Below, in pieces: positions 1 to 8,846 of a stretch of DNA of 64,000 nt. Source of the DNA: Paenibacillus sp. FSL R7-0204 (GTDB lineage: Bacteria; Bacillota; Bacilli; Paenibacillales; Paenibacillaceae). Every line of letters starts with the position of its first letter. Position 1 is the first letter of the stretch. The position numbers were made by a program, and so were the translations under genes. The DNA is taken from positions 2,046,001 through 2,110,000 of the forward strand of contig NZ_JBBOCA010000001.1 in NCBI RefSeq assembly GCF_038002225.1. Direction: 5' to 3'. The notes under the pieces are model-generated. The model saw only the letters and a program-made list of their open reading frames with translations, made no database searches and was not told the DNA's origin.

Positions 1-80
1 ATTCCCTCAGTGCGGTTTGTATAAACGGCGGCTTTCTCTCGCACACTATCAGCAATATGCAAAAGGAGGCTGAACTAAGA

Positions 81-1091
81 ATGGAACTGGATCTTCAGCT
101 GTATTCGGTACGTACGGACTTGGCGGTGGAAGCGAAAGAAATGGCAGAGCGGCACGCCAATGCACCGATCCCGGGTGTCAATGAGGAAGTGGAAGAAGCC
201 GACGGCATCAAGGTCACGAGACTTGCTGTAGCAGACCTTGCCGGCTCTCAGGCGATTGGACGGGCTATCGGCAATTACGTGACCCTGGAGGTGCCTGGGC
301 TGCGCGGCGGGGATACCGGGCTGCAGCAGAAGGTCTCTACAGTGTTTGCCCGGGAATTCGAGCATTTCCTGGATAAAATCGGCATTGACCGCGATTCCAA
401 GGTCCTCATTGTGGGCTTGGGCAACTGGAATGTGACGCCCGACTCGCTCGGCCCGCTGGTCGTTGAGAATTCGCTGATTACCCGCCAGTTCTATGAACTG
501 GTACCCGACCAGATCTCGCCCGGTTACCGGAATGTCAGCGCTATTGCTCCCGGAGTGCTTGGGTTGACGGGGATTGAATCCAGCGAAGTTGTGCAGGGGA
601 TTGTGGACCGCACCAGCCCGGATGTCATTATAGCTATTGATGCGCTGGCCTCCCGTTCACTGGAGAGAATCAATACCACCATCCAGATTGCTGACATCGG
701 CATTCATCCCGGCTCGGGGATCGGGAACAAACGCAGAGGGCTGACCAAGGAGGTGCTGGGCGTGCCTTGCATTGCCATCGGCGTCCCTACAGTCTGCTAT
801 GCCTCCACCATTGTCAACAACGTGCTGGAGATGATGCGGACCCATTTCGGACAGATGGCTGACGGTGGCGCCCATACCAAAGAGATTATGGGTCTCCTTG
901 ACGATATCTCAGAGCAGGAGCGTCTTGCCCTGGTGAAGGAAGTGCTTGAGCCGCTGGGCCATGACTTGATTGTTACCCCTAAAGAAATCGATGAATTCAT
1001 TGAAGAGATCGCGAATATTGTGGCAAGCGGATTGAATGCCGCCTTGCATGAAGCGGTAGATCCGGGCAATGTCGGAGCTTACACTCACTGA
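81..1091 (+). CDS. gpr: GPR endopeptidase (spore germination protease)
   Basis: Aspartic-type protease (family A25) that degrades the small acid-soluble spore proteins when spores germinate. It is made in the forespore as a zymogen. The 336-residue product begins MELDLQLYSVRTDLAVEA; the SVRTDLA stretch matches the self-processing site that removes the short propeptide in Bacillus GPR. The central DVIIAIDALASRS and the HPGSGIGNKR loop are family landmarks. I chose the ATG at 81 because AAAGGAGG at 62-69 precedes it at good spacing; an ATG at 57 has no such site. It is the first gene of the gpr-spoIIP-yqxA-lepA order known from Bacillus and is closed by its own terminator. Confidence 0.96.
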   Translation: MELDLQLYSVRTDLAVEAKEMAERHANAPIPGVNEEVEEADGIKVTRLAVADLAGSQAIGRAIGNYVTLEVPGLRGGDTGLQQKVSTVFAREFEHFLDKIGIDRDSKVLIVGLGNWNVTPDSLGPLVVENSLITRQFYELVPDQISPGYRNVSAIAPGVLGLTGIESSEVVQGIVDRTSPDVIIAIDALASRSLERINTTIQIADIGIHPGSGIGNKRRGLTKEVLGVPCIAIGVPTVCYASTIVNNVLEMMRTHFGQMADGGAHTKEIMGLLDDISEQERLALVKEVLEPLGHDLIVTPKEIDEFIEEIANIVASGLNAALHEAVDPGNVGAYTH

Positions 1092-1109
1092 TCTGTCACT
1101 TATCACCTG

Positions 1110-1154
1110 GCCCGCACCGCCCTGCTATAACGCAGAACGGGTTGCGGGCTTTTT
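1110..1154 (+). terminator. Intrinsic terminator of gpr
   Basis: GCCCGCA (1110-1116) pairs with TGCGGGC (1143-1149) and is followed by five T residues, 18 bases after the gpr stop codon. An inner CCG/CGG pairing extends the stem. Confidence 0.85.
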
Positions 1155-1204
1155 GTATAAATATAAGAACTTATATGTTTCACACGATAACTTATCCTTC
1201 TATT

Positions 1205-1254
1205 TCCCGCTGAAACGGTACCGTCCTTTAAAAGGACGGTACCGTTTCTACTGG
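1205..1254 (+). repeat. REP-like palindrome, copy 1 of 3
   Basis: A nearly perfect palindrome: GAAACGGTACCGTCCTTT (1212-1229) and its exact complement at 1231-1248, with one base between. It is preceded by a T-rich CGC motif and followed by CTACTGG. The same oriented unit recurs near 5385 and 30916. It lies between gpr and spoIIP and has no T run, so a simple terminator role is unlikely. Confidence 0.75.
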
Positions 1255-1382
1255 GTGTTGCCGGTTCACTTGTCTATCTATGCTCCCTGCTATCTCTCAT
1301 TCTGTGGTTCTAGCATAAACCTTCCGCTCATAGATTTGGAGTATGAGAGATTACAGAGGGCTTAGAGGAGGACATAACAATC

Positions 1383-2756
1383 ATGAACAGAAAATGGTTT
1401 CAGCTATGGAATATAGGGCGGCTGCGCGGACGGCTGATGGATATTCTGTCGCTGGGAAGGACGATGCTGCTGCTGGCCGGAGGTTCGCTTGTGTTATTCA
1501 TGCTGCTTGGAGCCGGCGGATTGGCCGGGCAAAAGCTGAATTCTTCGCCCATTCCTTCTATGAAAGGTCTGGCGGCCTCACTCTCCAGCGGATTCTTCAT
1601 GGAGCTGCTGGGCATGGAGGTTCCCCATCTGCCGAAGGGCGAGCAGCCTTCAGCCTTCTCCGGGGACAAGGTGACCTCCTTCGTATTCCGGCTGCTTACC
1701 AGTGTTGATCCTGGTGATCCCAAGAGCCTGGTCTCGCGTGAGATGCCTGGACTTGCTGCCGATGATCCCTTCCTGCTGCGGCAAGGTTCAGGAGGAAGTA
1801 CAGGAGCGCCGGCCGATTATCATCCGGGGGGCGATGAACTGGCCACAGGGGAAAACCCCGGAGCAGGGGGCGATCCTGGAGCCCTCCCGGATTCAGGGAA
1901 CGGTACAGAGACTGGTAATGGTCATGACAGTCCAGGGGAAGGCGTGGTACAGCCCGAGGCTTCCCCTGTTCCGGACCCGTCCGGAACAGAACCTGACGAG
2001 GGTTACTCCGGAAGCGGAGATGCCGAGAACGGCACGGGAGATACTTCGGTCAAGCGTATTCTCGTCTATCATTCCCATCCGCGGGAAGCATATAACCCGC
2101 TGCTGGGCGCACAGAGCGACAACCCCAGCTCAGCAGTCCCTTCCAAGAATGTCATGCTGGTAGGCTCCTATATTGCCAAGAGGCTGGAAGAACGCGGGAT
2201 CGGAACCGTCCATGCCCAGGAGGACTATGCTACAGAGGTGCCGGGCTACAACTGGAACTTCTCTTATAAATATTCTCGTATGACTGTGAAATCGGCCATG
2301 GCCTCCAATCAAAAGATGAGTGAGCTGATTGATATCCACCGTGATTCGCAGCGGCACGGCAAAACAACGGCCGTGATTAACGGGAAAAATTATGCCCAGG
2401 TGTATTTTATTTTGGGGCATGCGAATAAAAACTGGAAACAAAACGAGGCCTTCGCCAATAAAATCCATCAGCTGCTGGAGAAAAATTATCCTGGAATTTC
2501 ACGCGGGATATGGGGGAAATCGTCCGGAAACGGGAATAATGGGGAATATAACCAGACGTTGTCCCCGAACAGTGTACTTATTGAAGTAGGCGGAATTGAC
2601 AACAGCGCCGATGAGCTGAAGCGGACGGCGGATCTTCTGGCAGATGCGATTGCTGATGTGTATTGGAGCAGCCGGGATGCCGAGAAGGCGGCTGCTCCAG
2701 ATCAGGGCAGTACGAAGTCTGGAGGCACCGGGGCCGAGATATCAACAGGTTCCTGA
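1383..2756 (+). CDS. spoIIP: Stage II sporulation protein P
   Basis: Peptidoglycan amidase/endopeptidase of the SpoIIDMP engulfment machine, which thins the septal wall so that the mother cell membrane can move around the forespore. The 457-residue protein has a basic N-terminus, one membrane helix (about residues 27-50), a long acidic, Gly/Pro/Ser-rich extracytoplasmic linker (about 125-220) and the SpoIIP domain (about 225-435). Motifs include ILVYHSHPREAY, FILGHANKNW and SVLIEVGGIDN, with His and Glu residues placed as in the family. AGAGGAGG at 1364-1371 fits the ATG. The linker is longer than in Bacillus. Expression is expected in the mother cell, but I could not identify a convincing sigma-E promoter. 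Confidence 0.96.
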   Translation: MNRKWFQLWNIGRLRGRLMDILSLGRTMLLLAGGSLVLFMLLGAGGLAGQKLNSSPIPSMKGLAASLSSGFFMELLGMEVPHLPKGEQPSAFSGDKVTSFVFRLLTSVDPGDPKSLVSREMPGLAADDPFLLRQGSGGSTGAPADYHPGGDELATGENPGAGGDPGALPDSGNGTETGNGHDSPGEGVVQPEASPVPDPSGTEPDEGYSGSGDAENGTGDTSVKRILVYHSHPREAYNPLLGAQSDNPSSAVPSKNVMLVGSYIAKRLEERGIGTVHAQEDYATEVPGYNWNFSYKYSRMTVKSAMASNQKMSELIDIHRDSQRHGKTTAVINGKNYAQVYFILGHANKNWKQNEAFANKIHQLLEKNYPGISRGIWGKSSGNGNNGEYNQTLSPNSVLIEVGGIDNSADELKRTADLLADAIADVYWSSRDAEKAAAPDQGSTKSGGTGAEISTGS

Positions 2757-2786
2757 ACGGATTATAGCTGAAAAGGAGCGGAGACT

Positions 2787-3308
2787 ATGACACGGTTCGG
2801 TAAAAAGATGGTGATGTTCGGAATATGGGCGGGCGTGGGACTGCTGGTCGGCCTGCAGTTCGGCGGCGGCAGCGGCGGTACGGGAATATCCGGTATCCTG
2901 CCGGACTGGAGTAAGCCGGCCGGGAGCAGCGCAGCTGGCAGCCAGCTTCCAGCTGGACAGAACGTCACGGCTGGGACTGCGTACGTTCCGGCTGCCAGCA
3001 CGGCCCCGGGGGGGCAGGCTTATGTATACGTACCCGTGACTATTGATCCGGTAACCGGCGCTTACACCGTGCTGCCGGTGCGGCAGCCGGCTGCAGGTAC
3101 ACAGGGGCAGACGGCTGGCGGCACCGGCAGCCTCCCGCAGCAGGAGGTGAAGGATTACTCTGCGCTCAGTCCCGAGCAGATTCTGATCCCGGAGGAGCAG
3201 AAGCCGACAGTAGATGTGCTGGCCGATAAGACCGCCGGCCTGCTCCAGCAGGCTTCGCAGAAGGGCATCCGCTGGGTGGTCTCGCTCTTCGACTCCTCGG
3301 AGGAGTGA
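2787..3308 (+). CDS. YqxA-like small membrane-anchored protein (DUF3679 position)
   Basis: A 173-residue protein with an N-terminal membrane segment (about residues 8-28, GIWAGVGLLVGLQFGG), a low-complexity Gly/Ala/Pro/Gln middle and a short conserved-looking C-terminal part (ILIPEEQKPTVDVLADKTAG to WVVSLF). It sits 30 bases after spoIIP with AAAAGGAG at 2771, so it is probably cotranscribed. B. subtilis has yqxA (DUF3679, function unknown) at this exact place, which is the main reason for the call; similarity in sequence is limited to the N-terminal helix and the amphipathic tail. No enzymatic motif is visible. Confidence 0.7.
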   Translation: MTRFGKKMVMFGIWAGVGLLVGLQFGGGSGGTGISGILPDWSKPAGSSAAGSQLPAGQNVTAGTAYVPAASTAPGGQAYVYVPVTIDPVTGAYTVLPVRQPAAGTQGQTAGGTGSLPQQEVKDYSALSPEQILIPEEQKPTVDVLADKTAGLLQQASQKGIRWVVSLFDSSEE

Positions 3309-3351
3309 GCAGGAAGTGCCCGGAATCTCCCGGGTTACAATGAGGTTGAGG

Positions 3352-3402
3352 ACACAAACGGCTGCGGATGATGGAAGCCCGCACCCGTTTGTGTATTTTT
3401 TT
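3352..3402 (+). terminator. Intrinsic terminator after the yqxA-like gene
   Basis: ACACAAACGG (3352-3361) pairs with CCGTTTGTGT (3385-3394), followed by ATTTTTTT. It closes the spoIIP-yqxA unit ahead of the lepA promoter. Confidence 0.9.
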
Positions 3403-3467
3403 GCAGGATTCAGCCTGCGATTGCAGAGGGTCCGGGCGGTTTCTTTCTTTTCCGGCGGCCGGCGGGA

Positions 3468-3496
3468 TTGATGGGCGGAGCCCGTACTGTTATAAT
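3468..3496 (+). promoter_or_regulatory. Sigma-A promoter of lepA
   Basis: TTGATG (3468-3473), a 17-bp spacer and a perfect TATAAT (3491-3496), 38 bases before the lepA start codon. Confidence 0.75.
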
Positions 3497-3533
3497 AAGT
3501 GGATTAACATTAGGCTGTCTGTGGGGGTAAGGA

Positions 3534-5345
3534 ATGACTGACGTTCAGAAACGACAACAACAAATTCGCAATTTCTCGATTATTGCACATATAGACCATG
3601 GCAAATCGACACTGGCTGACCGCATTCTGGAGTATACGGGTGCGCTCACTTCGCGTGAAATGCAGGAGCAGGTTCTGGATCAGATGGACCTGGAGCGCGA
3701 GCGCGGCATCACCATCAAGCTGCAGGCCGTACGTCTGACGTACCGTGCCGATGACGGACAGGATTATTATCTGAATCTGATTGACACACCGGGGCATGTC
3801 GATTTCACCTATGAGGTATCCCGCAGTCTGGCGGCCTGTGAAGGCGCACTGCTGGTAGTGGATGCAGCTCAGGGGATTGAGGCCCAGACGCTGGCTAACG
3901 TGTATCTGGCGCTCGACAACAATCTGGAGATTCTTCCGGTACTCAACAAAATCGATCTTCCGAATGCTGACGCTGAACGCGTGAAGCAGGAGATTGAAGA
4001 TGTCATCGGGCTGGATGCCAGTGAAGCCGTGCTGGCTTCCGCCAAGGCAGGCATCGGCATCAAGGAGATTCTGGAGCAGGTCGTGAAGCAGGTTCCGGCG
4101 CCGACAGGCAACTCGGAAGAACCGCTCAAGGCGCTGATCTTCGACTCCCATTATGACCCCTACAAGGGCGTTATCGTTTATGTCCGTGTAATGGACGGCA
4201 GTATCCGTGCCGGTTCCAAGATTAAAATGATGGCCACTGACAAAACCTTTGAGGTTATCGAGGTTGGAGCCTTCATGCCGCGCATGACCATTGTACCGGA
4301 GCTGAACATCGGCGATGTCGGCTTCATTGTGGCCGGGATCAAGCATGTAGGCGACACCCGTGTCGGGGATACGGTGACGGATGCCAAGAATCCGACGCCT
4401 GAACCGCTGCCGGGCTACCGCCGGATTAATCCGATGGTTTATTGCGGTCTCTATCCGATTGAGACTTCCGATTATAATGATCTCCGTGAAGCGCTGGAGA
4501 AGCTGCAGCTGAACGACGCTTCCCTGAGCTTCGAGCCGGAGAGCTCCAGCGCCCTGGGCTTTGGCTTCCGCTGCGGCTTCCTGGGACTGCTGCATATGGA
4601 GATTATTCAGGAGCGGATCGAACGCGAGTTCAATCTGCCGCTGATTACTACCGCGCCGAGCGTTATTTACCGCATTAAGCTGACGAACGGGGAGACCATT
4701 CAGATCGACAATCCGTCACATTATCCGGAGATCGGGACGATTGACTTCATCGAAGAGCCGTATGTCAAAGCGGGAATTATTGTACCCAACGACTTCGTGG
4801 GTACCGTTATGGAGCTGTGCCAGAACAAACGCGGTGAATTCGTCAACATGGAGTATCTGGACAGCAACCGTGTAACTATTACGTACGAGATTCCGTTGTC
4901 CGAGATCGTCTACGACTTCTTCGACCAGCTGAAATCCGGCACGAAGGGTTATGCATCCTATGATTACGAGATCTCCGGTTACCGCCAGTCCAATCTCGTG
5001 AAGATGGATATCCTGCTGAACAATGAGCAAGTCGATGCGCTGTCCTTCATCGTTCACCGTGACCGCGCCTACAACCGCGGCCGGGTCATCTGTGAGAAGC
5101 TGCGCGGCATTATCCCGCGCCAGATGTTCGAGGTGCCGATTCAGGCATCCGTCGGCACGAAGGTGGTTGCGCGTGAGACCGTTAAGGCCATGCGTAAGAA
5201 CGTACTCGCCAAATGCTATGGCGGCGATATCTCGCGTAAGCGGAAGCTGCTGGAGAAGCAGAAGGAAGGGAAGAAGCGCATGAAGCAGGTCGGCAGCGTA
5301 GAGGTGCCGCAGGAAGCGTTCATGGCCGTGCTTCAGATTGAGTAG
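3534..5345 (+). CDS. lepA: Elongation factor 4 (LepA)
   Basis: Translational GTPase that binds the ribosome, back-translocates stalled complexes and assists 30S biogenesis. The 603-residue length is standard. G1 is AHIDHGKST, followed by the RERGITIK switch I region, the DTPGHVDF G3 and the NKIDLPNA G4 motif. EF-G-like domains II, III and V and the LepA-specific C-terminal domain (about 490-603, [13 protein letters not shown] to [16 protein letters not shown]) follow. The purine-rich GGGGGTAAGGA lies just before the ATG. It has its own promoter and is followed by a weak hairpin (5356-5371) and a dispersed palindrome before hemW. Confidence 0.98.
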   Translation: MTDVQKRQQQIRNFSIIAHIDHGKSTLADRILEYTGALTSREMQEQVLDQMDLERERGITIKLQAVRLTYRADDGQDYYLNLIDTPGHVDFTYEVSRSLAACEGALLVVDAAQGIEAQTLANVYLALDNNLEILPVLNKIDLPNADAERVKQEIEDVIGLDASEAVLASAKAGIGIKEILEQVVKQVPAPTGNSEEPLKALIFDSHYDPYKGVIVYVRVMDGSIRAGSKIKMMATDKTFEVIEVGAFMPRMTIVPELNIGDVGFIVAGIKHVGDTRVGDTVTDAKNPTPEPLPGYRRINPMVYCGLYPIETSDYNDLREALEKLQLNDASLSFEPESSSALGFGFRCGFLGLLHMEIIQERIEREFNLPLITTAPSVIYRIKLTNGETIQIDNPSHYPEIGTIDFIEEPYVKAGIIVPNDFVGTVMELCQNKRGEFVNMEYLDSNRVTITYEIPLSEIVYDFFDQLKSGTKGYASYDYEISGYRQSNLVKMDILLNNEQVDALSFIVHRDRAYNRGRVICEKLRGIIPRQMFEVPIQASVGTKVVARETVKAMRKNVLAKCYGGDISRKRKLLEKQKEGKKRMKQVGSVEVPQEAFMAVLQIE

Positions 5346-5376
5346 CAGCATATAAGCTCCCCCTGGAGCTTTCGGT

Positions 5377-5430
5377 TTATCGCAGAAACGGGTGCCGTCC
5401 TACGCAGGGCGGTGCAGCCGTTTCTTCTTG
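5377..5430 (+). repeat. REP-like palindrome, copy 2 of 3
   Basis: GAAACGGGTGCCGTCC (5385-5400) faces GGGCGGTGCAGCCGTTTC (5407-5424) across a short loop. Left flank TTTATCGCA and right flank TTCTTG match the other two copies. It lies between lepA and hemW, in the same orientation as copy 1. Confidence 0.65.
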
Positions 5431-5489
5431 CTTTTCAGCAGCAGGTACTGTGGCAGGCCTGTATATTAATAGAACAAAGGAGACAGCTA

Positions 5490-6674
5490 ATGAATACAGC
5501 TACGAGCACTGCACACCATGGCCGTCCCCCTGAGGCCGTATATATTCACATCCCGTTCTGCACCAATAAATGCTTCTATTGTGATTTCAATTCTTACGTG
5601 CTGAAGGACCAGCCGGTGATGGACTATCTCCATGCGCTTGACCGTGAGATGGAACTGACTGTGCAGCACACGCCTCCGGGTGTGATCAAGACGATTTTTG
5701 TCGGCGGGGGTACGCCTACAGTACTCAAACCTGATGAGATGGCTTATTTTCTGGAATCGGTCCGCAGGCATTTCCCGCAGTGGGATGAGCACATTGAATT
5801 CTCGATGGAGGCTAACCCCGGCACCACCGATATCGACAAGCTCAGAGTAATGAAGGAAGGCGGTGTCAACCGGGTCAGCTTCGGGGTGCAGGCATTCCAG
5901 AATGAGCTGCTGAGCGGAATCGGCCGGATTCATGATGTGAATGATGTATACCGCAGTCTGGAGAATGCCCGTGCGGTCGGCCTTAATAACCTGTCGCTGG
6001 ATCTGATGTTCGGACTGCCGAACCAGACGGTGGATATGCTCAGAGAGAGCATCGACAAGGCGCTGGCACTGGATCTTCCACATTATTCTATCTACAGCCT
6101 GAAGGTGGAGGAGAACACACTGTTCCATACGCTGTTCAACAAGAACAAGCTTCCGCTGCCGAATGAAGAGGATGAGCTGGCGATGTATCTGCTGCTGATG
6201 TCTACTATGGAGGCCGCAGGGTATACGCAGTATGAGATCAGTAATTTTGCCAAGCCGGGGCTGGAGAGCCGTCACAATATCACGTACTGGCGCAACGAGG
6301 ATTATTACGGTCTGGGCGCAGGGGCGCATGGATATGTGGGCCGTCAGCGGCACATGAATATCAAGGGCGTGAACCCGTATAACGAGGCTTCGCGCAGCGG
6401 GTTGCCGCGTCTGGACAGCTTTGAGGTCTCCGAGCAGGAGGCGATGGAGGATTTCATGATGGTCGGCCTGCGGATGCGTGAAGGGATATCGGATCAGGCA
6501 TTCCGCTCGCAATTCGGAAAACCGCTGGAGGCTGTTTTTGCAAAGCCGCTGCATAAAATGCTGAAGGCCGGGCTGCTGGAGCAGTCCGGGGACAACTATC
6601 GCCTGAGCAAGCAGGGAATCCTGTTTGGCAACGATGTTTTCGGTGAATTTGTCGGTGCTTTGACAGAGGTTTAA
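5490..6674 (+). CDS. hemW: HemW, radical SAM heme chaperone (CPO-III-like)
   Basis: Radical SAM protein related to oxygen-independent coproporphyrinogen oxidase (HemN). HemW members bind heme and deliver it to respiratory proteins and are not coproporphyrinogen oxidases. The 394-residue product has the CTNKCFYC cluster motif (CX3CX2C) near residue 22, then VGGGTPT and the family motif HNITYW, with HemW_C at the C-terminus. AAAGGAGA at 5476-5483 supports the ATG at 5490; upstream in-frame starts lack a site. It follows lepA as in Bacillus, where it is often annotated hemN. Confidence 0.93.
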   Translation: MNTATSTAHHGRPPEAVYIHIPFCTNKCFYCDFNSYVLKDQPVMDYLHALDREMELTVQHTPPGVIKTIFVGGGTPTVLKPDEMAYFLESVRRHFPQWDEHIEFSMEANPGTTDIDKLRVMKEGGVNRVSFGVQAFQNELLSGIGRIHDVNDVYRSLENARAVGLNNLSLDLMFGLPNQTVDMLRESIDKALALDLPHYSIYSLKVEENTLFHTLFNKNKLPLPNEEDELAMYLLLMSTMEAAGYTQYEISNFAKPGLESRHNITYWRNEDYYGLGAGAHGYVGRQRHMNIKGVNPYNEASRSGLPRLDSFEVSEQEAMEDFMMVGLRMREGISDQAFRSQFGKPLEAVFAKPLHKMLKAGLLEQSGDNYRLSKQGILFGNDVFGEFVGALTEV

Positions 6675-6688
6675 TTTTGAAATACCTC

Positions 6689-6717
6689 TTGAATTGTAAT
6701 TCACTGTGTTGTATATT
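6689..6717 (+). promoter_or_regulatory. Sigma-A promoter of the GNAT gene
   Basis: TTGAAT (6689-6694), exactly 17 bp, TATATT (6712-6717), ahead of the GTG start at 6749. This separates the GNAT gene from hemW. Confidence 0.7.
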
Positions 6718-6748
6718 TATTCATATTAATAACAAGGGGTGAGTCAAG

Positions 6749-7258
6749 GTGCTTGTCAAAACGGATCATTTCCAAAAGGCTTCTCCAGCAGGAGAGCAGC
6801 AAGTGATATGCAGAAATGCTACGGTGGAGGATGTAGAGCCGCTGTATCTGATGATAGAGGAGTATGCAAGGCAGGGGATTATGCTGCCCCGTTCAAGGCA
6901 AGCACTGACCCGCCAGATCGACCAGTTCGTAATTGCCGAGATTAACGGCAAATTTGTCGGCTGCGGTTCCTTGTTCCGGCTCGGAAGTGACCTTGTTGAG
7001 GTCCGTTCTATCGGACTGCGTGATGAAGGCAAGGGTAGGGGCGTAGGCTCGATGATCCTGGAGAAGCTGGTTGAAGAAGCCAGACGCCAGCGAATCCCGA
7101 AGATTATGGCGCTGACCTACGCCGTGGACTTCTTCCTTAAGAACGGCTTCGATGTGGTGCAGAAGGAGATTTTTCCCGAGAAGGTCTGGACCGATTGTGT
7201 GAACTGCAAGAAGCAGCATGCCTGTGATGAGATCGCCGTGCTGAAGAGACTGGACTGA
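6749..7258 (+). CDS. ArgA-like GNAT N-acetyltransferase
   Basis: Acetyl-CoA-dependent acyltransferase of 169 residues. The acetyl-CoA loop DEGKGRGVGSMILEKL (motif A) lies near residue 92. The family signature RQGIMLPRSR and the C-terminal VWTDCVNCKKQHACDE segment, with three Cys, are typical of stand-alone N-acetylglutamate synthase-type GNATs that are common in spore formers. The first step of arginine synthesis is a possible role, but the substrate cannot be read from the sequence and no arg gene is nearby. The start is GTG with AAGGGGTGA at 6733. It is monocistronic between its own promoter and terminator and interrupts the Bacillus hemW-hrcA adjacency. Confidence 0.85.
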   Translation: MLVKTDHFQKASPAGEQQVICRNATVEDVEPLYLMIEEYARQGIMLPRSRQALTRQIDQFVIAEINGKFVGCGSLFRLGSDLVEVRSIGLRDEGKGRGVGSMILEKLVEEARRQRIPKIMALTYAVDFFLKNGFDVVQKEIFPEKVWTDCVNCKKQHACDEIAVLKRLD

Positions 7259-7297
7259 TCCGGCGGGCTATAGCCCCCGGTAAACTATATAATAAGA

Positions 7298-7347
7298 AAC
7301 CACTGTTCTCCCGGGAAGCTGATGCTTCAGGGTGACAGTGGTTTTTT
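7298..7347 (+). terminator. Intrinsic terminator of the GNAT gene
   Basis: AACCACTGT (7298-7306) pairs with ACAGTGGTT (7335-7343), followed by a T run. A second small hairpin, GAAGC-TGAT-GCTTC, sits in the loop. Confidence 0.85.
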
Positions 7348-7420
7348 GCAGATATGAGGAGTACCTAAGGATACTAAACATAAGCAAGGGGGCATTGCCT
7401 GGTGGCGCCATGGTGATTCC

Positions 7421-7588
7421 TGCCCATAATACAACATCTTCTTCCACCTAGCGGCCCTAACTCCAAATTGTTGTAGGAAAAGCAGGATTGTACGTAGTTC
7501 AAGCGCCTTGGCAAGAGAATTCCTGTATTTTATACATGATTTCACCAAATGCAAGGGGATCACATCCCTCGAAGCTGCACAACGTACA
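7421..7588. repeat. Array of four 13-bp TGYA-N5-TACA modules, period 51-52 bp
   Basis: Modules TGCCCATAATACA (7421), TGTAGGAAAAGCA (7472), TGTATTTTATACA (7524) and TGCACAACGTACA (7576) begin 51, 52 and 52 bp apart in the 420-bp gap between the GNAT gene and hrcA. Only the modules resemble one another; the intervening DNA does not. No credible gene is present here: the 78-codon reverse-strand frame at 7327-7563 has no ribosome site and no recognisable protein features. Related modules occur at 12749, 32594, 42302 and 50618. Confidence 0.55.
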
Positions 7589-7663
7589 ACAATGATGCCT
7601 GATGGATGTATGGATGTTATCTTGCTTTGACTAAAATAGGCGCAATCAAGTTGCTGAACTCAC

Positions 7664-7693
7664 TTGACAATGGCGAGGTCAGTTTGGTATTTT
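7664..7693 (+). promoter_or_regulatory. Sigma-A promoter of the hrcA operon
   Basis: Perfect TTGACA (7664-7669), 18-bp spacer, TATTTT (7688-7693). The CIRCE operator overlaps the expected transcription start. Confidence 0.85.
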
Positions 7694-7704
7694 TGTATTA
7701 GTGG

Positions 7705-7731
7705 TTAGCACTCATCTCACTAGAGTGCTAA
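7705..7731 (+). promoter_or_regulatory. CIRCE operator (HrcA binding site)
   Basis: The canonical inverted repeat TTAGCACTC (7705-7713), nine bases, GAGTGCTAA (7723-7731), with no mismatch to the consensus. HrcA represses class I heat-shock genes here when GroEL is free to fold it. Confidence 0.97.
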
Positions 7732-7766
7732 CGAATCGGAGCCACAGCCGGGTAGGAGGGAATGAC

Positions 7767-8798
7767 ATGTTAACTGAACGCCAGAGAATGATACTGAATG
7801 CTATTGTAGATGACTATATTTCTTCCGCTGAGCCGGTGGGCTCGCGCAGTATCTCGAAACGCGGGGATGTGGGCTACAGTCCAGCCACGATCCGCAACGA
7901 AATGGCCGATCTGGAGGATCTGGGTTATCTGGAGCAACCTCATACGTCGGCAGGGAGAATCCCGTCCCATAAGGGCTACCGCTATTATGTGGATCATCTG
8001 GTACCGTGGAATTCCGCCGAAACGGCCGAACTGGGCACGATCCGCGCTTTTTTCGCCGAGAAGCTGAATGCTACAGAGCAGGTTATCCAACATGCGGCAA
8101 TGATCCTGTCCAATATGACGAATTATACTTCCATCCTGCTGGGACCGGAGGTTTTTCATACTTCATTGCGCCATTTCCAGCTGCTTCCGCTCGATGACAA
8201 GACCGCTGTAGCGATTATCGTTACCAGCACCGGGCAGGTAGAGAACCGAACCGTGAGTCTTCCTCCGGAGATTTCTGTGTCCGAGATGGAGAAGGTCGTG
8301 AATCTGCTGAACAGCAAGCTGGTCAATGTACCGCTCTACAAGCTGAAGAGTCAGCTTTATTCCGAGCTGGGCGAAGAAATGCAGCGCCACATCTCCCACT
8401 ATGAAGAATTAATGCAGGTGCTGGATAAGGCGCTTGAGAGCGACCAAGATCAGCGGATTTACTTAAGCGGAGCCACGAATATGCTGACCCAGCCGGAGTT
8501 CAAGGACGTCGACAAGGTCAAGACGATTCTCGATCTGCTGGAGGAAACGCCCACGCTGCTCAAAATGCTCACCCCGGCCAGCAGCGGAGCAGGAATGCAG
8601 GTGCGCATCGGTACAGAGAATAAGCATGAGGCTTTTGCCAACTGCAGTCTGATTACCGCCACCTATTCACTGGACGGCAAGCCGCTGGGGAGCATCGGCA
8701 TCCTGGGTCCGACCCGTATGGAGTACGCACGTGTAATGGGTATTCTGGGGATTTTGTCCCGGGATTTGACAGCGATGCTGGCACACTGGTATAAGTGA
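7767..8798 (+). CDS. hrcA: Heat-inducible transcription repressor HrcA
   Basis: Repressor of class I heat-shock genes; it binds CIRCE as a dimer and needs GroEL for activity. The 343-residue protein starts with a winged helix-turn-helix (about 1-75, MLTERQRMILNAIVDDYI, then SPATIRNEMADLEDLGYLEQPHTSAG without a gap), followed by the GAF-like domain with the family's dimerising insert. GTAGGAGGG before the ATG at 7767 decides the start; an earlier in-frame GTG at 7701 lies inside the operator. First gene of the operon and autoregulated. Confidence 0.98.
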   Translation: MLTERQRMILNAIVDDYISSAEPVGSRSISKRGDVGYSPATIRNEMADLEDLGYLEQPHTSAGRIPSHKGYRYYVDHLVPWNSAETAELGTIRAFFAEKLNATEQVIQHAAMILSNMTNYTSILLGPEVFHTSLRHFQLLPLDDKTAVAIIVTSTGQVENRTVSLPPEISVSEMEKVVNLLNSKLVNVPLYKLKSQLYSELGEEMQRHISHYEELMQVLDKALESDQDQRIYLSGATNMLTQPEFKDVDKVKTILDLLEETPTLLKMLTPASSGAGMQVRIGTENKHEAFANCSLITATYSLDGKPLGSIGILGPTRMEYARVMGILGILSRDLTAMLAHWYK

Positions 8799-8846
8799 AC
8801 AGAGTGTACTAGTCCATGTGAATGATATTAAGGAGGTGAAGACAAC

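Noticed and set aside
1305..1345. Sigma-E or sigma-F promoter for spoIIP
   Set aside because: GCATA- and CATAGATTT-like words exist, but spacing fits neither consensus well enough to call.
7298..7347. Possible T-box or riboswitch downstream of the GNAT gene
   Set aside because: No T-box GGTGG antiterminator bulge or specifier loop; it reads as an ordinary terminator with a nested hairpin.
7327..7563. 78-codon reverse-strand frame in the GNAT-hrcA gap
   Set aside because: No Shine-Dalgarno, it runs into the terminator, and the translation is Cys/His-rich without a recognisable fold; the palindromic modules explain the region better.
7421..7588. Regularly spaced short repeats considered as a CRISPR array
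   Set aside because: The repeated word is only 13 bp and degenerate, the period is 51-52 bp, there is no constant repeat of 24 bp or more, and no cas gene is present.
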